64,000 bases of DNA from Pelobacter sp. UBA6812 (lineage in GTDB: Bacteria; Desulfobacterota; Desulfuromonadia; Desulfuromonadales; Syntrophotaleaceae), in NCBI GenBank assembly GCA_002452265.1, contig DKEW01000086.1:44027-108026 (forward strand). Reading direction: 5' to 3'. The translations under genes were made by a program, and so were the position numbers. The notes under the pieces were generated by a model that saw nothing but the letters and a program-made list of their open reading frames with translations, did not search any database and was not told where the DNA came from. Below, one piece after another: positions 34,942 to 44,653 of the stretch (position 1 is its first letter; each line of letters opens with the position of its first letter).

Positions 34942-37332
34942 TCATGATCCCGAACGCGGATCGATAAGCAGATGCTGGCGATCTTCAAACAATCGCTCTG
35001 CATGCTCAGGGTCTGGCATCAGGGTATGGGCGATCACTTCCGACAAACTCTCGACCATAAATACGTTCATTTCAGTACGAATATGCTCGTCAAGTTCCTG
35101 CAGGTTTTCACGGTTGCGCTCAGGCAGCAATACTGTTGTCACTCCGGCCCTCCGAGCGGCCAGAACCTTTTCTTTAACCCCCCCAATAGGCAGGATCCTG
35201 CCTGTCAGAGTGAGTTCCCCGGTCATGGCTACGTTGCGCCGGGCCGGTCTACCGGTCAGCAGCGAGATGAGAGCCGTAGCGATCGTCACACCGGCTGAAG
35301 GCCCGTCCTTGGGGATGGAGCCGGACGGAACATGGATATGAATATCGGTGTTTTCGAAAAATCCGGCATCGATACCAAATTCGGCATGATGGGCGCGTAC
35401 ATAGGAGAGCGCGGTTTTCGCCGATTCCTGCATGACACTGCCGAGGCTTCCGGTCAAGGTCAACTGTTTACTCCCCGCCATGGCCGAAACCTCGATAAAA
35501 ATAATATCCCCACCGGATTCCGTCCAGGCCAGGCCGGTCACAACTCCGACACGGTCTTCCTCGGACGCAACATCAGAAAAATATTTGCGCGGGCCGAGCA
35601 TCTTTTCAACCTCATCGGAATTAATAACGGCCGGCGCCGTCTTACCCTTGGCGACTTCTTTGGCCACTTTACGGCAAATTGATGCAATTTGCCGATCGAT
35701 GCCGCGCACTCCTGCTTCACGAGTATAGTCTTTGATGATTTTAAGAACCGCCATCTCTTCAAATGGCACAGGGTGGTCCTCAAGACCATTTTCCGATATC
35801 TGTTTGGGTATCAAATATTTAAAAACAATCTGCAGTTTTTCCTCATCGGTATAACCGGGCAGGCGCAACACCTCCATGCGATCACGTAAAGGGGGTGGAA
35901 TGGTATCCATGATGTTAGCGGTTGTAATAAACATCACGTGCGACAGGTCAAACGGCACATCGAGATAGTGATCGGTAAAAGTGTCATTTTGCTCTGGATC
36001 GAGCACTTCCAGTAGCGCTGCAGCTGGATCGCCACGGAAATCCTGCCCGATTTTGTCGACCTCGTCGAGCATGAAAACCGGATTATTGTTTCCGCAGCGA
36101 CAGATTTCCTGAATGATGCGACCTGGCATAGCGCCTATATAGGTGCGCCGATGGCCTCGAATCTCTGCCTCATCTTTCATGCCACCCAGGGAAATACGAA
36201 TGAACTTGCGCCCTAAAGACCGGGCGATGGAACGACCGAGAGAGGTTTTACCTACCCCCGGCGGCCCCACAAGGCAAAGGATGGGGCCTTTCAAAGAGGC
36301 TTTAAGTGTATGAACGGCGAGAAACTCAAGGATGCGCTCCTTTACCTCTACCAGATCATAATGATCCTCATCGAGGGTTTGTTGGGCGCGCTCGATGTCG
36401 AGGATATCGGAAGTGCCTCGTCGCCACGGCATATTACATAGATATTCAACATAAGTCCGTGCGACCGTATATTCGGGAGATGAAGGGTTGATACGTTCCA
36501 GGCGAGCCAATTCTTTTTCAGCCACAGAGCGCACGCCCTCTGGCATATCGCCACTTTCTACAATCGAGCGAAAAGTTCTGATCTCTTCCTGCTGTGGATC
36601 TTCTTCCCCCAGTTGATGCTGAATTTGTTTGAGTTGTTCGCGTAACAGGTGTTCTTTTTGGCTGCGGACCGCAGAGCGTGGTCGGTCGGCATTACCCTGT
36701 CCCTTGAGCTGCATTTTTTGAATCTCGGCTGTCAAAAAAAGATAAACTTCCTTGAGACGCTCCAGAGGATCAAGAGTTTCGAGAAGACGCTGCTGGTCTT
36801 TGACTTCCATGTTCAGATAAACCGCCAACACGTCAGCAAGTTTGCCCGATTCATCTATACGCCCAGTAGAATGATTTATATCGTCCGGCAACGGCTTCCC
36901 AAGAGATTGAGCCACCCTCAACAAAGCAACGATGCTCTGCATCATGGCCTGTGCAACGGCATTCCGGTTTTCACGGGCCGGGATCAGACTCACTGTGGCC
37001 ATGACAAAAGGCGTAACCTGCCTTGTATTTATCAGGCGAACACGGTTAAGCCCTTCAAGCATGATTTTACAGCCCCCTTCCGGAAACCGTAAAACCTGGG
37101 TTATGCGGCAAATCGTCCCAACTCTTGCAAATTGTTCCCGGCCAGTGATCGGGTCAACGGCAAGGACCGTAAGGATAGCAATCAGACGATCACCCCGCAA
37201 CGACTCTTCAACAAGCCCCATGTGTTCTTTACCGATAAATAAAGGAAAGGCCATATAAGGGAAAATAACCTGTTCATGCAGTGGATACACAGGCACTTCC
37301 GGCGGAATAATATCCAAGGGCTGTCCGGTCAT
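34942..37332 (-). CDS. lon: ATP-dependent protease Lon
   Basis: This 796-residue protein has an N-terminal LAN domain (about 10-205), a coiled linker, an AAA+ module with Walker [12 protein letters not shown] (about 358) and [10 protein letters not shown], and a C-terminal protease domain. The Ser-Lys dyad is at about Ser677 ([12 protein letters not shown]) and Lys720 ([10 protein letters not shown]), matching the E. coli spacing. It degrades misfolded and regulatory proteins in the cytosol. ATG at 37332 follows GGGAGAT; the frame remains open further upstream to 37371. Confidence 0.97.
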   Translation of the reverse strand: MTGQPLDIIPPEVPVYPLHEQVIFPYMAFPLFIGKEHMGLVEESLRGDRLIAILTVLAVDPITGREQFARVGTICRITQVLRFPEGGCKIMLEGLNRVRLINTRQVTPFVMATVSLIPARENRNAVAQAMMQSIVALLRVAQSLGKPLPDDINHSTGRIDESGKLADVLAVYLNMEVKDQQRLLETLDPLERLKEVYLFLTAEIQKMQLKGQGNADRPRSAVRSQKEHLLREQLKQIQHQLGEEDPQQEEIRTFRSIVESGDMPEGVRSVAEKELARLERINPSSPEYTVARTYVEYLCNMPWRRGTSDILDIERAQQTLDEDHYDLVEVKERILEFLAVHTLKASLKGPILCLVGPPGVGKTSLGRSIARSLGRKFIRISLGGMKDEAEIRGHRRTYIGAMPGRIIQEICRCGNNNPVFMLDEVDKIGQDFRGDPAAALLEVLDPEQNDTFTDHYLDVPFDLSHVMFITTANIMDTIPPPLRDRMEVLRLPGYTDEEKLQIVFKYLIPKQISENGLEDHPVPFEEMAVLKIIKDYTREAGVRGIDRQIASICRKVAKEVAKGKTAPAVINSDEVEKMLGPRKYFSDVASEEDRVGVVTGLAWTESGGDIIFIEVSAMAGSKQLTLTGSLGSVMQESAKTALSYVRAHHAEFGIDAGFFENTDIHIHVPSGSIPKDGPSAGVTIATALISLLTGRPARRNVAMTGELTLTGRILPIGGVKEKVLAARRAGVTTVLLPERNRENLQELDEHIRTEMNVFMVESLSEVIAHTLMPDPEHAERLFEDRQHLLIDPRSGS

Positions 37333-37489
37333 GGGTATCTCCCTTCGCCTCATGCTTATCCGAAAATACAAAGGGGATAAAGAGACGTTGTTATCAGGAA
37401 AAAAACTTTATGCGACAGGAAATGCTGAAATATCCGTGCACATGCAGGGAAATTTCAAAAACCAAATTTGGGTCGCATGCTGTCAATTA

Positions 37490-37517
37490 ATGATAACAAT
37501 CGTTAATGGACTGTCAA
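37490..37517 (-). promoter_or_regulatory. Sigma-70 promoter candidate for lon
   Basis: On the minus strand TTGACA and TATCAT are separated by 16 bases, about 158 bases before the lon start. No CIRCE element was seen. Confidence 0.45.
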
Positions 37518-37594
37518 GAAAGAGAAAAGGTTATCATTCCAAGGACTTGGAGTGAGGAGCTAAAACTGTTTCAACGGCCGGAACGGAGATGGGA

Positions 37595-38563
37595 TCAATA
37601 ACGTCGGTGAATTGCAGACTCGGCCAAATCGACAAGAGCCTGCCGCGCTGGAGAGTCCGGAAATGAAGCCAGTCTTGCAATAGCCTGGCTTACATAAAAA
37701 CTCGCCTGTCGGTGGGTGTAGCCAATTCCATCATACCGAGTGATAAGGTTTTGCACAAAGGCGAGGTCATCGGCATGCAAATGGTCCTTGGTAAAAATAG
37801 TGGATACCTTCTGCCGCTCCTCCCCCTGGCAGCATCCCAATACATAGATAAGGGGCAGAGTCATTTTCCCTTCGGCCAGATCGCGGCCAAGCAGCTTGCC
37901 GGATTCGTTCTGATCGGCGACATAATCCAGGGCATCATCAACCAATTGAAATGCAACCCCCAAATCCATACCGAAAGCGGCCAGATCTTCCTCACGATCA
38001 CTCGGCAATTGGCCAAGGATAGCACCGCAACGACACGTTGCGGAAAACAGGGCCGCTGTCTTGCTGCGCACTACGGACAAGTAACGGTCTTCGTCCAGAG
38101 ACAGATCGCCACTATTCACGAGCTGGACCACCTCCCCTTGTGCCATAAGCGAGGAGGTCCCGGCCAATGCCTTCATAATGCGACGATCACAAAAATCGAC
38201 CATCAATTCAAAGCAGCGCGCAAACAGGTAGTCACCTACAAGTACGGCAACTTCATTGCCCCAAGCTGCGTTAGCAGAAACCTGCCCCCTGCGCAAAGGT
38301 GCCCCATCGACCACATCATCATGAAGCAATGTTGCTGTATGGATAAATTCGATGATGCTGGCGAGAGTATACCGGTAATCCCCACCGTAACCGCTCAGAC
38401 GGGCACATAGCAGCAACAGCACCGGTCTGATGCGTTTGCCTCCACTAGCCAGGATATGGTCGCTCATCTGGCGAATCAGCGGCACATCTGAAGTCAGGTA
38501 TTGGCGAAAGCAGCCTTCAATATGTTCCAGATCTTCCCTGAGCAGTTTCTGAGCAAGCTGCAT
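37595..38563 (-). CDS. Polyprenyl diphosphate synthase (octaprenyl type)
   Basis: This trans-prenyltransferase has about 322 residues. The two Asp-rich motifs are LLHDDVVDG (about 80-88) and QLVDDALDYVAD (about 205-216). GGKRIRPVLLLLCARL is also typical. The small residues before the first motif suggest a long-chain product, probably the side chain of menaquinone/ubiquinone (IspB/HepT type), used by the membrane electron carriers. ATG at 38563; the longer TTG start at 38581 has less support. Confidence 0.9.
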   Translation of the reverse strand: MQLAQKLLREDLEHIEGCFRQYLTSDVPLIRQMSDHILASGGKRIRPVLLLLCARLSGYGGDYRYTLASIIEFIHTATLLHDDVVDGAPLRRGQVSANAAWGNEVAVLVGDYLFARCFELMVDFCDRRIMKALAGTSSLMAQGEVVQLVNSGDLSLDEDRYLSVVRSKTAALFSATCRCGAILGQLPSDREEDLAAFGMDLGVAFQLVDDALDYVADQNESGKLLGRDLAEGKMTLPLIYVLGCCQGEERQKVSTIFTKDHLHADDLAFVQNLITRYDGIGYTHRQASFYVSQAIARLASFPDSPARQALVDLAESAIHRRY

Positions 38564-38581
38564 GCAATTCCCATGTCTCAA

Positions 38582-38869
38582 TGAGGTAAAATGAGGCTTA
38601 TCCTAAAAAATTCGTATGAACCTTGTCAAAGCATTTTTCCCACCCACCACGCACACAAGCAAAAGTCGGATCACACTATTTGCATCATGCCATAATCGCC
38701 CCAACTAAAACGAGCAACTAATAATGGCGACAGGGTGGCTAAAGTCAACTTCAGATAACAATAACGGGCGAAGCATTCCTGCCTGCAATGGATAGAAATT
38801 AGAGAGAAAACGGGCAAGACCGTCGGCCTTGCCCGTTTTCTGGGTATTCAGATTATCCTATACAACAAA
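38582..38869. other. Intergenic gap between the prenyl synthase and J-domain genes
   Basis: About 290 bases. It holds the J-domain gene's terminator (38807-38840) and presumably the promoter of the prenyl synthase. I see no small gene or RNA. Confidence 0.5.
38807..38840 (-). terminator. Terminator of the J-domain gene
   Basis: AAAACGGGCAAG and CTTGCCCGTTTT form a 12-bp stem around a 9-base loop, about 30 bases past the stop at 38870. The stem's own T-run and TCTCTCTAATTTC follow on the minus strand. Confidence 0.8.
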
Positions 38870-39643
38870 TTATCCGGAAAAAATGGGCCCTTTTCCGTAG
38901 CGTCGATTATGTTCCTTTTGCTCCTGGACAAGTTTTTCCATCTCGTCATGCCTTAAAACAGCATTTTCTACAAAAAATTGTCCAAGTTTTTTCTGTTGTG
39001 AGCGCTGGTAAAACAGCAAGGTTTGGAGTTGGCGCGGGGTAATAAAATCGAGCCCGACAGCTTTTTCACCAAAACGACGGCCAGCGCCACGAAAGCTCAA
39101 AATATGATGAACATCCCGGGCCTGCAACCATCCCCACCGCTGGGCAATATCGCCAAGATTTGGCCTCTGACGGCGTTGCCAAAAGAGCGCATCCATCAAC
39201 AGTCGGTAATCGATGTATTTACGATAATACAGGAACAACCCTATCTGCAGGCTACGACGCGGGAGATAGATGCTTCCGCTGGTTGAACCGGTAAATGGCT
39301 GTCGCGGTGAGGTGGAATGCTGCGTAGATGAAGAGGGCGACGCAACAGGGCCTGAAGAAACAGGGGTTGGAGTCCATAAGCCACTTTCACGCAACTTGAA
39401 AAAATCGCAAACAACTTCATAGGAAGCCAGCAACCTCTGAAACTGCTCGGTCTGAGATTGCTGTTTACCCGAATCGTCCTGACCATATAAATCAGGATGG
39501 GTTTCTTTGACCTTACGGCGGTAAGCGGATTTAGCGCCATTGGGTTGCAAATAGGAAAGAAAATCCAACGACAACTGAATCTCGTTTCCAAACAGGAAAC
39601 GACAAGCCTCGAAAAGATCGCTTTCAGTTATCGGTGCTATCAA
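38870..39643 (-). CDS. J-domain protein with uncharacterised C-terminus
   Basis: This 257-residue protein has an N-terminal region (about 8-85) with a DnaJ-like helix pair and the HPD motif at 49-51 (YRRKVKETHPDLYG). It should therefore stimulate an Hsp70. A Ser/Thr/Pro linker (about 90-125) leads to a C-terminal domain with RRSLQIGLFLYYRKYIDYRL and a helix-rich end (YQRSQQKKLGQFFVENAVLR). This resembles the FLYYRK-type domain seen in other deltaproteobacterial proteins, from recall. The start is TTG at 39643, with GGGGAG 6 bases upstream. It is monocistronic. Confidence 0.75.
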   Translation of the reverse strand: MIAPITESDLFEACRFLFGNEIQLSLDFLSYLQPNGAKSAYRRKVKETHPDLYGQDDSGKQQSQTEQFQRLLASYEVVCDFFKLRESGLWTPTPVSSGPVASPSSSTQHSTSPRQPFTGSTSGSIYLPRRSLQIGLFLYYRKYIDYRLLMDALFWQRRQRPNLGDIAQRWGWLQARDVHHILSFRGAGRRFGEKAVGLDFITPRQLQTLLFYQRSQQKKLGQFFVENAVLRHDEMEKLVQEQKEHNRRYGKGPIFSG

Positions 39644-40486
39644 AACATGCTCCCCTGAAAGTGCTGACAGTTGCTATCTTCATCCACCAAAAAGATCACA
39701 CAACTTGAAAAGATCCTGCTACCCAAAACGCAACATCCGTCATGCCATTTAACCTTTTGAATTTATTTTGTCAATACGTTTCCAATATATGGAGCTGAGC
39801 ATTTTCTATCAGCAACCGCCATATAACAAACGAGATCATGAACAATTCATATGCAAAAGAGTAATCTATAACCTCGTCCGTCAATGTTGCAATCCCAAAG
39901 ATCTTCATTTAACCAAAAATAATCACCCCGTGTTTGCTCCATCACATTTCACCTAAAAAGTTTTTTATGCAAGTCAGGGCATTGACAGTAAAAAACCCAT
40001 GGCCCGATGTATTTTGACAGTAAATCTAAATACCTGCCGAAACAACGTAAACTAGGGTTATAATAATCAAAACATATGCAGTAAACGTCAATTCCTTGAA
40101 TACACTCTCCCTGCTAAAACCTCATATTTCAAGAAAAGCTTTCGATCCAAACGATTATTTCAAATGAACAACTGTGCATTTTTTTCTTTTGCACGGACTA
40201 CATTCCTCGCGTTAACACGCAACAAATTGGAATCATTGCTATTTAAAATCAACAAATTTCTTTGGTAATTTTTCATGATTTTTCCTACCTTAACTATTAG
40301 ATTATTTTTTTCCTATATAGTTTCCGCTGGCGTCTATCATGCATTTTGTGTATAAAAAAAATCGCAAATGCGTCCGATAAGACTATAAAGCAACAGGAAA
40401 GCCACCACATAAAACCAAAGCATAAATTTAAACATTGTTTTATTCTTCAAACATAGGCATTCGGAAAGGGATCGTCCTGAAACAAC
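39644..40486. other. Long AT-rich non-coding stretch upstream of the chemoreceptor
   Basis: About 840 bases, much richer in A/T than the flanking genes. TTGACAGTAAA-like words occur twice (39984 and 40014 areas) and a TATAAT lies near 40057. The only reading frames are short and lack an SD. It may be the remnant of a lost gene or a regulatory region; a possible sigma-28 promoter lies at 40353-40380. Confidence 0.5.
40353..40380 (+). promoter_or_regulatory. Possible sigma-28 (flagellar) promoter for the chemoreceptor
   Basis: TAAA and TCCGATAA are separated by 16 bases, close to the FliA consensus TAAA-N15-GCCGATAA. It would leave a 245-base leader before the start at 40631. Motility-linked control suits a chemoreceptor, but the match is imperfect. 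Confidence 0.3.
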
Positions 40487-40529
40487 CCGATGCCAGGCAA
40501 GCATCGGCAACGCACATGGCGCACCATGT
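40487..40529 (+). promoter_or_regulatory. Two perfect hairpins in the chemoreceptor leader
   Basis: CCGATGC-caggcaa-GCATCGG is followed 6 bases later by ACATGG-cgca-CCATGT. Neither has a T-tract, so they are not terminators. They could be a structured mRNA leader. They do not match the cyclic di-GMP (GEMM) riboswitch core. Confidence 0.35.
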
Positions 40530-40630
40530 TTGACCTAACACCTTTTGCAACCGCAGTTTCCATATTGCGAAATCATTTAATCCAGCAGCCTTGTTCGTGC
40601 TTATCAGGCCAATAAAGGGAGGGGCAACTC

Positions 40631-42778
40631 GTGAAGGATCTGAAAATCCCAACAAAGATTTTTTTGCTCAGTGGCAGCATCATCTTGATTTTCACCCTGG
40701 TTGCGTCGTGGCTTTACATCCATTTTCGCAACAACATCATGGAAGCGCGTCGCAGCGAAATTCAACACGTCGTTGAATCCGGCTGGGGACAGGTTGAACA
40801 TTATGCCCGTTTGGCCAAAACCGGCCGGCTGAGCACCGAAGAAGCCCAAACTCAGGCCAAGGCCATCATTCAGGACCTGCGCTTCGCCAACGACAACTAT
40901 TTCTGGATCAACGACATGCAGCCCAGCATGGTCCTGCACCCCCTCGATCCGCAACTTAATGGCACATCCCTGGCCACCAAAGAAGATTCCAACGGCATGC
41001 GCATGTTCGTTAAAATGACCGAACTTTGCCGTAAGGATGGTGAGGGATTTCTGGAATATGCATGGCACAAGGAGGGCTCGACAAAACCTGTCGGCAAGAT
41101 TTCGTTTGTCAAGATGGTGCCGGAATGGAACTGGATCGTCGGGGCCGGTCTGTATCTCGATGATATCGAGCAGGTGCTGACCAAGCTGTTTTACACGACC
41201 TTCGGCATTTTGTTGATCGTTATCGTAACATCCATGACCCTGGTATATTTCGTTACCCGAGCCATTTCCAGACCGCTGAACGAATCGGCTGAAATCATGG
41301 AAAAAATCGGCAAGGGTGACTTCAGTCTGCGCCTTGACCTTGATCGCCAGGATGAAATCGGTCGCATGGCCAAAGCCCTTAATACATGCATTGACAACGT
41401 ACGGGAAATGTTTTTGAACATCCGCACCATGGGTGTGCAGATTGCCGTCAATACGCTTAAGGTCTCCAACCAGGTCGAGATTTCCTCCCGCAACTCTATC
41501 GAGCAAGGCATGCTGGCGCAGGATATTTTTGCCAGCAGCCAGGAAACCACTGCCGCCCACGGGGAAATTTCCAACAACACCCAGAAAATTTGCGCCTCCA
41601 CCTCCAACAACCTGGAGACGGCACAGAGCTCTTTTCTGGAGCTCATGGAAACCAACGCCAGCATCAACAGCATGACGGAAAAAATTGCCGGATACACCAT
41701 CACCATCGGCAAAATGGATACCGAGTCCCAGGACATTAAAAAAATCGTATCGTTGATCAAATCGATCGCCACACAGACTTCTTTGCTGTCGCTTAATGCT
41801 GCCATCGAGGCCGCCAGGGCCGGTCAGGCCGGCAAGGGATTCGCCATTGTTGCCGACGAAGTCAAGGCTTTGGCCGAACAGGTCAATGCAGCCAGCGAAG
41901 ACATTGCCGGCAAGATCAACAACATGCTGTCTCATATCGAAACCTGTATCAGCGAGACGGAGGATATCAGCAACGTCGCCAAGGATACCCGCAATGCGGT
42001 CAGCAAATCATGCGAAAGCTTCAAAACCATGATTTCCGACCTGGAAAAAAGCGACGATCAACTGCAGAGCATCACCGCATCTGTCGAGGAACTCTCGGCA
42101 GCCAACAACGAGGTACACGGCAAGGTCGACAACATCAACCAGATCAGTCGCGAAGTATCCGACACCATGGAAGAAGCCAAAGATTCGACCGAAAGTCTCT
42201 ACCAGATCACCGAAAACCTGCAACGCATGAACGCCCGCTTCAAAACCGGCAAAGGCTACGGTGAACATTGTGTCAACGAGGTTCGCAAAGCCCGCAGTAA
42301 AATACGTAAAAGCATGGAAAAAATGCTCGAGCGCGGTATCGATGTTTTCGATCGGAATTACCAACCGATCCCGGGAACGAATCCTCAAAAGTTCCAGACC
42401 GCCTATGTCGATGCCTTTGCCAGAGAGTTGCAACCTATCTACGACAAACTGGTAAGTGATCTTAAAGGCGGCGTATTCGCCCTCTGTGTCGATATAAACG
42501 GTTACGGTGCAACACATAACAGCTTCTGCTCACAACCGCCAACCGGGGATCCTGAAATCGATGCTATCCACAGTCGCGACCAGCGTATTTTCGATGATCC
42601 AAGCAGTCTTGCCGCTGCCACCAATACCGATCCCGTTTTGCTGCATACCTACAAACGGGATGATGGTTCGATCCTGAGTGAATTTGCCATGCCGATATTC
42701 ATCAACGGCAAGCATTGGGGCGCCTTGCGACTCGGTTGCGAGCCCGAAGTGGTTATGGATATGACCTACTCTTCCTGA
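40631..42778 (+). CDS. Methyl-accepting chemotaxis protein with periplasmic Cache and an extra C-terminal domain
   Basis: This is a 715-residue chemoreceptor. TM1 is about 10-31. The periplasmic single-Cache domain (about 35-178) has [16 protein letters not shown] and [19 protein letters not shown]2 is about 182-208, followed by HAMP and the signalling hairpin with its tip near [20 protein letters not shown] (about 395-415). The C-terminal 150 residues (about 567-715) form an unusual domain with DRRI-like [34 protein letters not shown] and [14 protein letters not shown], a pattern found at the end of some bacterial receptors. GTG start with GGGAGGGG 7 bases upstream. No che genes are adjacent. 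Confidence 0.9.
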   Translation: MKDLKIPTKIFLLSGSIILIFTLVASWLYIHFRNNIMEARRSEIQHVVESGWGQVEHYARLAKTGRLSTEEAQTQAKAIIQDLRFANDNYFWINDMQPSMVLHPLDPQLNGTSLATKEDSNGMRMFVKMTELCRKDGEGFLEYAWHKEGSTKPVGKISFVKMVPEWNWIVGAGLYLDDIEQVLTKLFYTTFGILLIVIVTSMTLVYFVTRAISRPLNESAEIMEKIGKGDFSLRLDLDRQDEIGRMAKALNTCIDNVREMFLNIRTMGVQIAVNTLKVSNQVEISSRNSIEQGMLAQDIFASSQETTAAHGEISNNTQKICASTSNNLETAQSSFLELMETNASINSMTEKIAGYTITIGKMDTESQDIKKIVSLIKSIATQTSLLSLNAAIEAARAGQAGKGFAIVADEVKALAEQVNAASEDIAGKINNMLSHIETCISETEDISNVAKDTRNAVSKSCESFKTMISDLEKSDDQLQSITASVEELSAANNEVHGKVDNINQISREVSDTMEEAKDSTESLYQITENLQRMNARFKTGKGYGEHCVNEVRKARSKIRKSMEKMLERGIDVFDRNYQPIPGTNPQKFQTAYVDAFARELQPIYDKLVSDLKGGVFALCVDINGYGATHNSFCSQPPTGDPEIDAIHSRDQRIFDDPSSLAAATNTDPVLLHTYKRDDGSILSEFAMPIFINGKHWGALRLGCEPEVVMDMTYSS

Positions 42779-42798
42779 CCCCTCCCGCATTAAATATA

Positions 42799-42834
42799 AA
42801 GCCCCCCCTGGATAAACAGGGTGGGGCTTTTTTT
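42799..42834 (+). terminator. Rho-independent terminator of the chemoreceptor gene
   Basis: AAGCCCCCCCTG and CAGGGTGGGGCTT form a GC stem (one mismatch) followed by seven T. It also lies at the 3' end of the convergent gene at 42842. Confidence 0.9.
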
Positions 42835-42841
42835 ATCACTA

Positions 42842-43927
42842 TCAGGAACCCAGACGCACTTCACAAGGCAACAAAGGCCGCGGAAGCAGTCGCTCCGGCA
42901 GGTGAATCAGTTTTGTTCCGGCCGGAGGTCGCAACTCCTGGTAGAGATTTTGACTCACTTCCCCACAAGATTTAGAAAGATGCACTGGAAGGTAAAAGGC
43001 AGGCCGAATTTTTTGTAGCAAAAGGTTCATATCCTGCGTACACAGGTGACAGGATTGGCGGGCTTTCTCCACATGATCTGCCAGAAAAGCACACTCCCCC
43101 ACTAACAGCGTTACCCCCTGCAACATATCGGCTACCGTTGCCTCATTCTTTCCGGAATAGCCAAGATCCGTCATATAACCAATAGATGACGGAACCCTAT
43201 TCTTTCGGATCGCCTCATACAATCTGCGCGTATCCGTAACCACATGAAAGCTCTCCCTCTTGCCTTGTGCCTGCCTTACCGTCAAAGCTTCTTTACCCAG
43301 CAGCCCCTTGTAGAATTGGCGCTTCAACTGCTTGATCCATGGCCCACCCGACAACCCGGATGCAGTAAGGCGGTCCGCATCCAGACCAAATGTCAGCTGT
43401 TCGGTAATACGATACAGTAGTACCGGAATGTGGTGGTCGACCTGTTGCGCCTCCACCCTCACCCATTGGTTGCTGTAAACAATACTATCCACGCGATCAG
43501 CTGTGCCGTCGGGCTGCCTGCTAAACCGTTGCGGCCCAGGAAACAACCACCTTTGAATATGTTTTGAAAAAACTTCATGCACGCGAAAGGTACACCAGAA
43601 TCGCTCGTTAAGATTCCAATCGTAAGCAGAAAGTTTATGTTCGATTTTTTCGGCCAGACCAGGAGGCCCAAAGACATCAAAAACCCGCGGCGAGACAAGC
43701 ACATGACGAACCAGGGTATCAAACCCCATGAAGTGATCCATGTGCGCATGGGTGATAAACAGCGCAGCCAGAGATTTCAATGTCCGTTTCGCCAAGTGAT
43801 GCAATTGACCGCAATCAAACAACAGGGCTCGTCCCCATGGACGCACCCGCACCCACAATACCGGGTCATCAAGCAAACCGGCAAAAAAGGTTGGCTCCAG
43901 ATATCGAAAAGGCATGCGTAACGCCAT
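42842..43927 (-). CDS. Metallo-beta-lactamase-fold hydrolase (RNase Z-like)
   Basis: This protein has about 361 residues with the zinc motif THAHMDHF (His60, His62, Asp64, His65), a later DADR/TDLGYSG and a C-terminal PVHLSKS His. The long middle insertion and the fold order resemble tRNase Z/arylsulfatase-like MBL proteins. The classic RNase Z exosite is not clearly visible, so the substrate is open. ATG at 43927 follows GGAG. Confidence 0.8.
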   Translation of the reverse strand: MALRMPFRYLEPTFFAGLLDDPVLWVRVRPWGRALLFDCGQLHHLAKRTLKSLAALFITHAHMDHFMGFDTLVRHVLVSPRVFDVFGPPGLAEKIEHKLSAYDWNLNERFWCTFRVHEVFSKHIQRWLFPGPQRFSRQPDGTADRVDSIVYSNQWVRVEAQQVDHHIPVLLYRITEQLTFGLDADRLTASGLSGGPWIKQLKRQFYKGLLGKEALTVRQAQGKRESFHVVTDTRRLYEAIRKNRVPSSIGYMTDLGYSGKNEATVADMLQGVTLLVGECAFLADHVEKARQSCHLCTQDMNLLLQKIRPAFYLPVHLSKSCGEVSQNLYQELRPPAGTKLIHLPERLLPRPLLPCEVRLGS

Positions 43928-43987
43928 AAGAACAACTCCGGCACACATAGAGACTGTCCTATGTTAACTGTACCAGACAACGAAGGC

Positions 43988-44653
43988 TTAAACTTTGGGG
44001 GAAGATGAGATTCTGGAAAAGTCGATGAGCAAAGCCGTGGGGATGAAAGTATCCGCTTCATTGATAGGGGCGCCTAACAGCACCGATGTGAAGGCGCCGA
44101 ACAGCGCCATTTCCTGTTCAAAAAGATGCTGGAACTCCCCGCGAATCTGCGGCATGGCAAAGGGATCGATTCCCGCAAAATTCAGGCTGCAGTACAATTC
44201 GGAAAAGCGCGTGCCGGACAAGTCGATATTGGGCAAACCATGCTGGCGGCAAATAAGCGGTCGCCATGCATACACCAGACAGGAACCATCTTCCCCAAGC
44301 AAAGGACAAGGGGTCTCATCGTCCTCCGGCATCTCGGTCCAGACATGATCCGGCATGGAATTAAGCAGATAGGGGTGAGTAAAATCGGGCCATTGCTGCT
44401 GTAACTGGCGCAACCTGCCTCGAGCCTTGGCTAACACCTGATGCCGAAGGGACTGCGGCAACTGCGAAATTCCGAGATGAAGCAGATAAGCATCGAGCAG
44501 GGTGATGTCAAACAGCCCCCGGCAACACGCGGAACATCCTTTATCACAGCGGATATGCTCACCACCCTCGACTTTGCAATGAGCGAACCACGCATCAACG
44601 GTTTCCAATACCTCCCTGTATTGCAGGGCTATACCATCCAGGCCCGAAGTCAC
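43988..44653 (-). CDS. YkgJ-family cysteine-cluster protein (second copy)
   Basis: This 221-residue protein has the cluster CDKGCSACC (Cys36, 40, 43, 44), then CPLLGEDGSCLVYAWRPLICRQHGLPN, the same layout as the gene at 30506. It is presumed to bind zinc or an iron-sulfur centre; no enzyme activity is known. GTG start at 44653 overlaps the carbonic anhydrase stop by one base, so the two are cotranscribed. Confidence 0.82.
   Translation of the reverse strand: MTSGLDGIALQYREVLETVDAWFAHCKVEGGEHIRCDKGCSACCRGLFDITLLDAYLLHLGISQLPQSLRHQVLAKARGRLRQLQQQWPDFTHPYLLNSMPDHVWTEMPEDDETPCPLLGEDGSCLVYAWRPLICRQHGLPNIDLSGTRFSELYCSLNFAGIDPFAMPQIRGEFQHLFEQEMALFGAFTSVLLGAPINEADTFIPTALLIDFSRISSSPKV

Noticed and set aside
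37333..37594. CIRCE heat-shock operator ahead of lon
   Set aside because: No TTAGCACTC-N9-GAGTGCTAA-type sequence; only a sigma-70-like promoter is seen.
40440..40630. Cyclic di-GMP riboswitch in the chemoreceptor leader
   Set aside because: The conserved GEMM core (with GGACGCAAAGCC-like bases) is absent; only two unrelated hairpins are present.
40604..41935. 443-codon minus-strand reading frame opposite the chemoreceptor
   Set aside because: It runs antisense to clear Cache, HAMP and signalling domains; no SD and no recognisable family.
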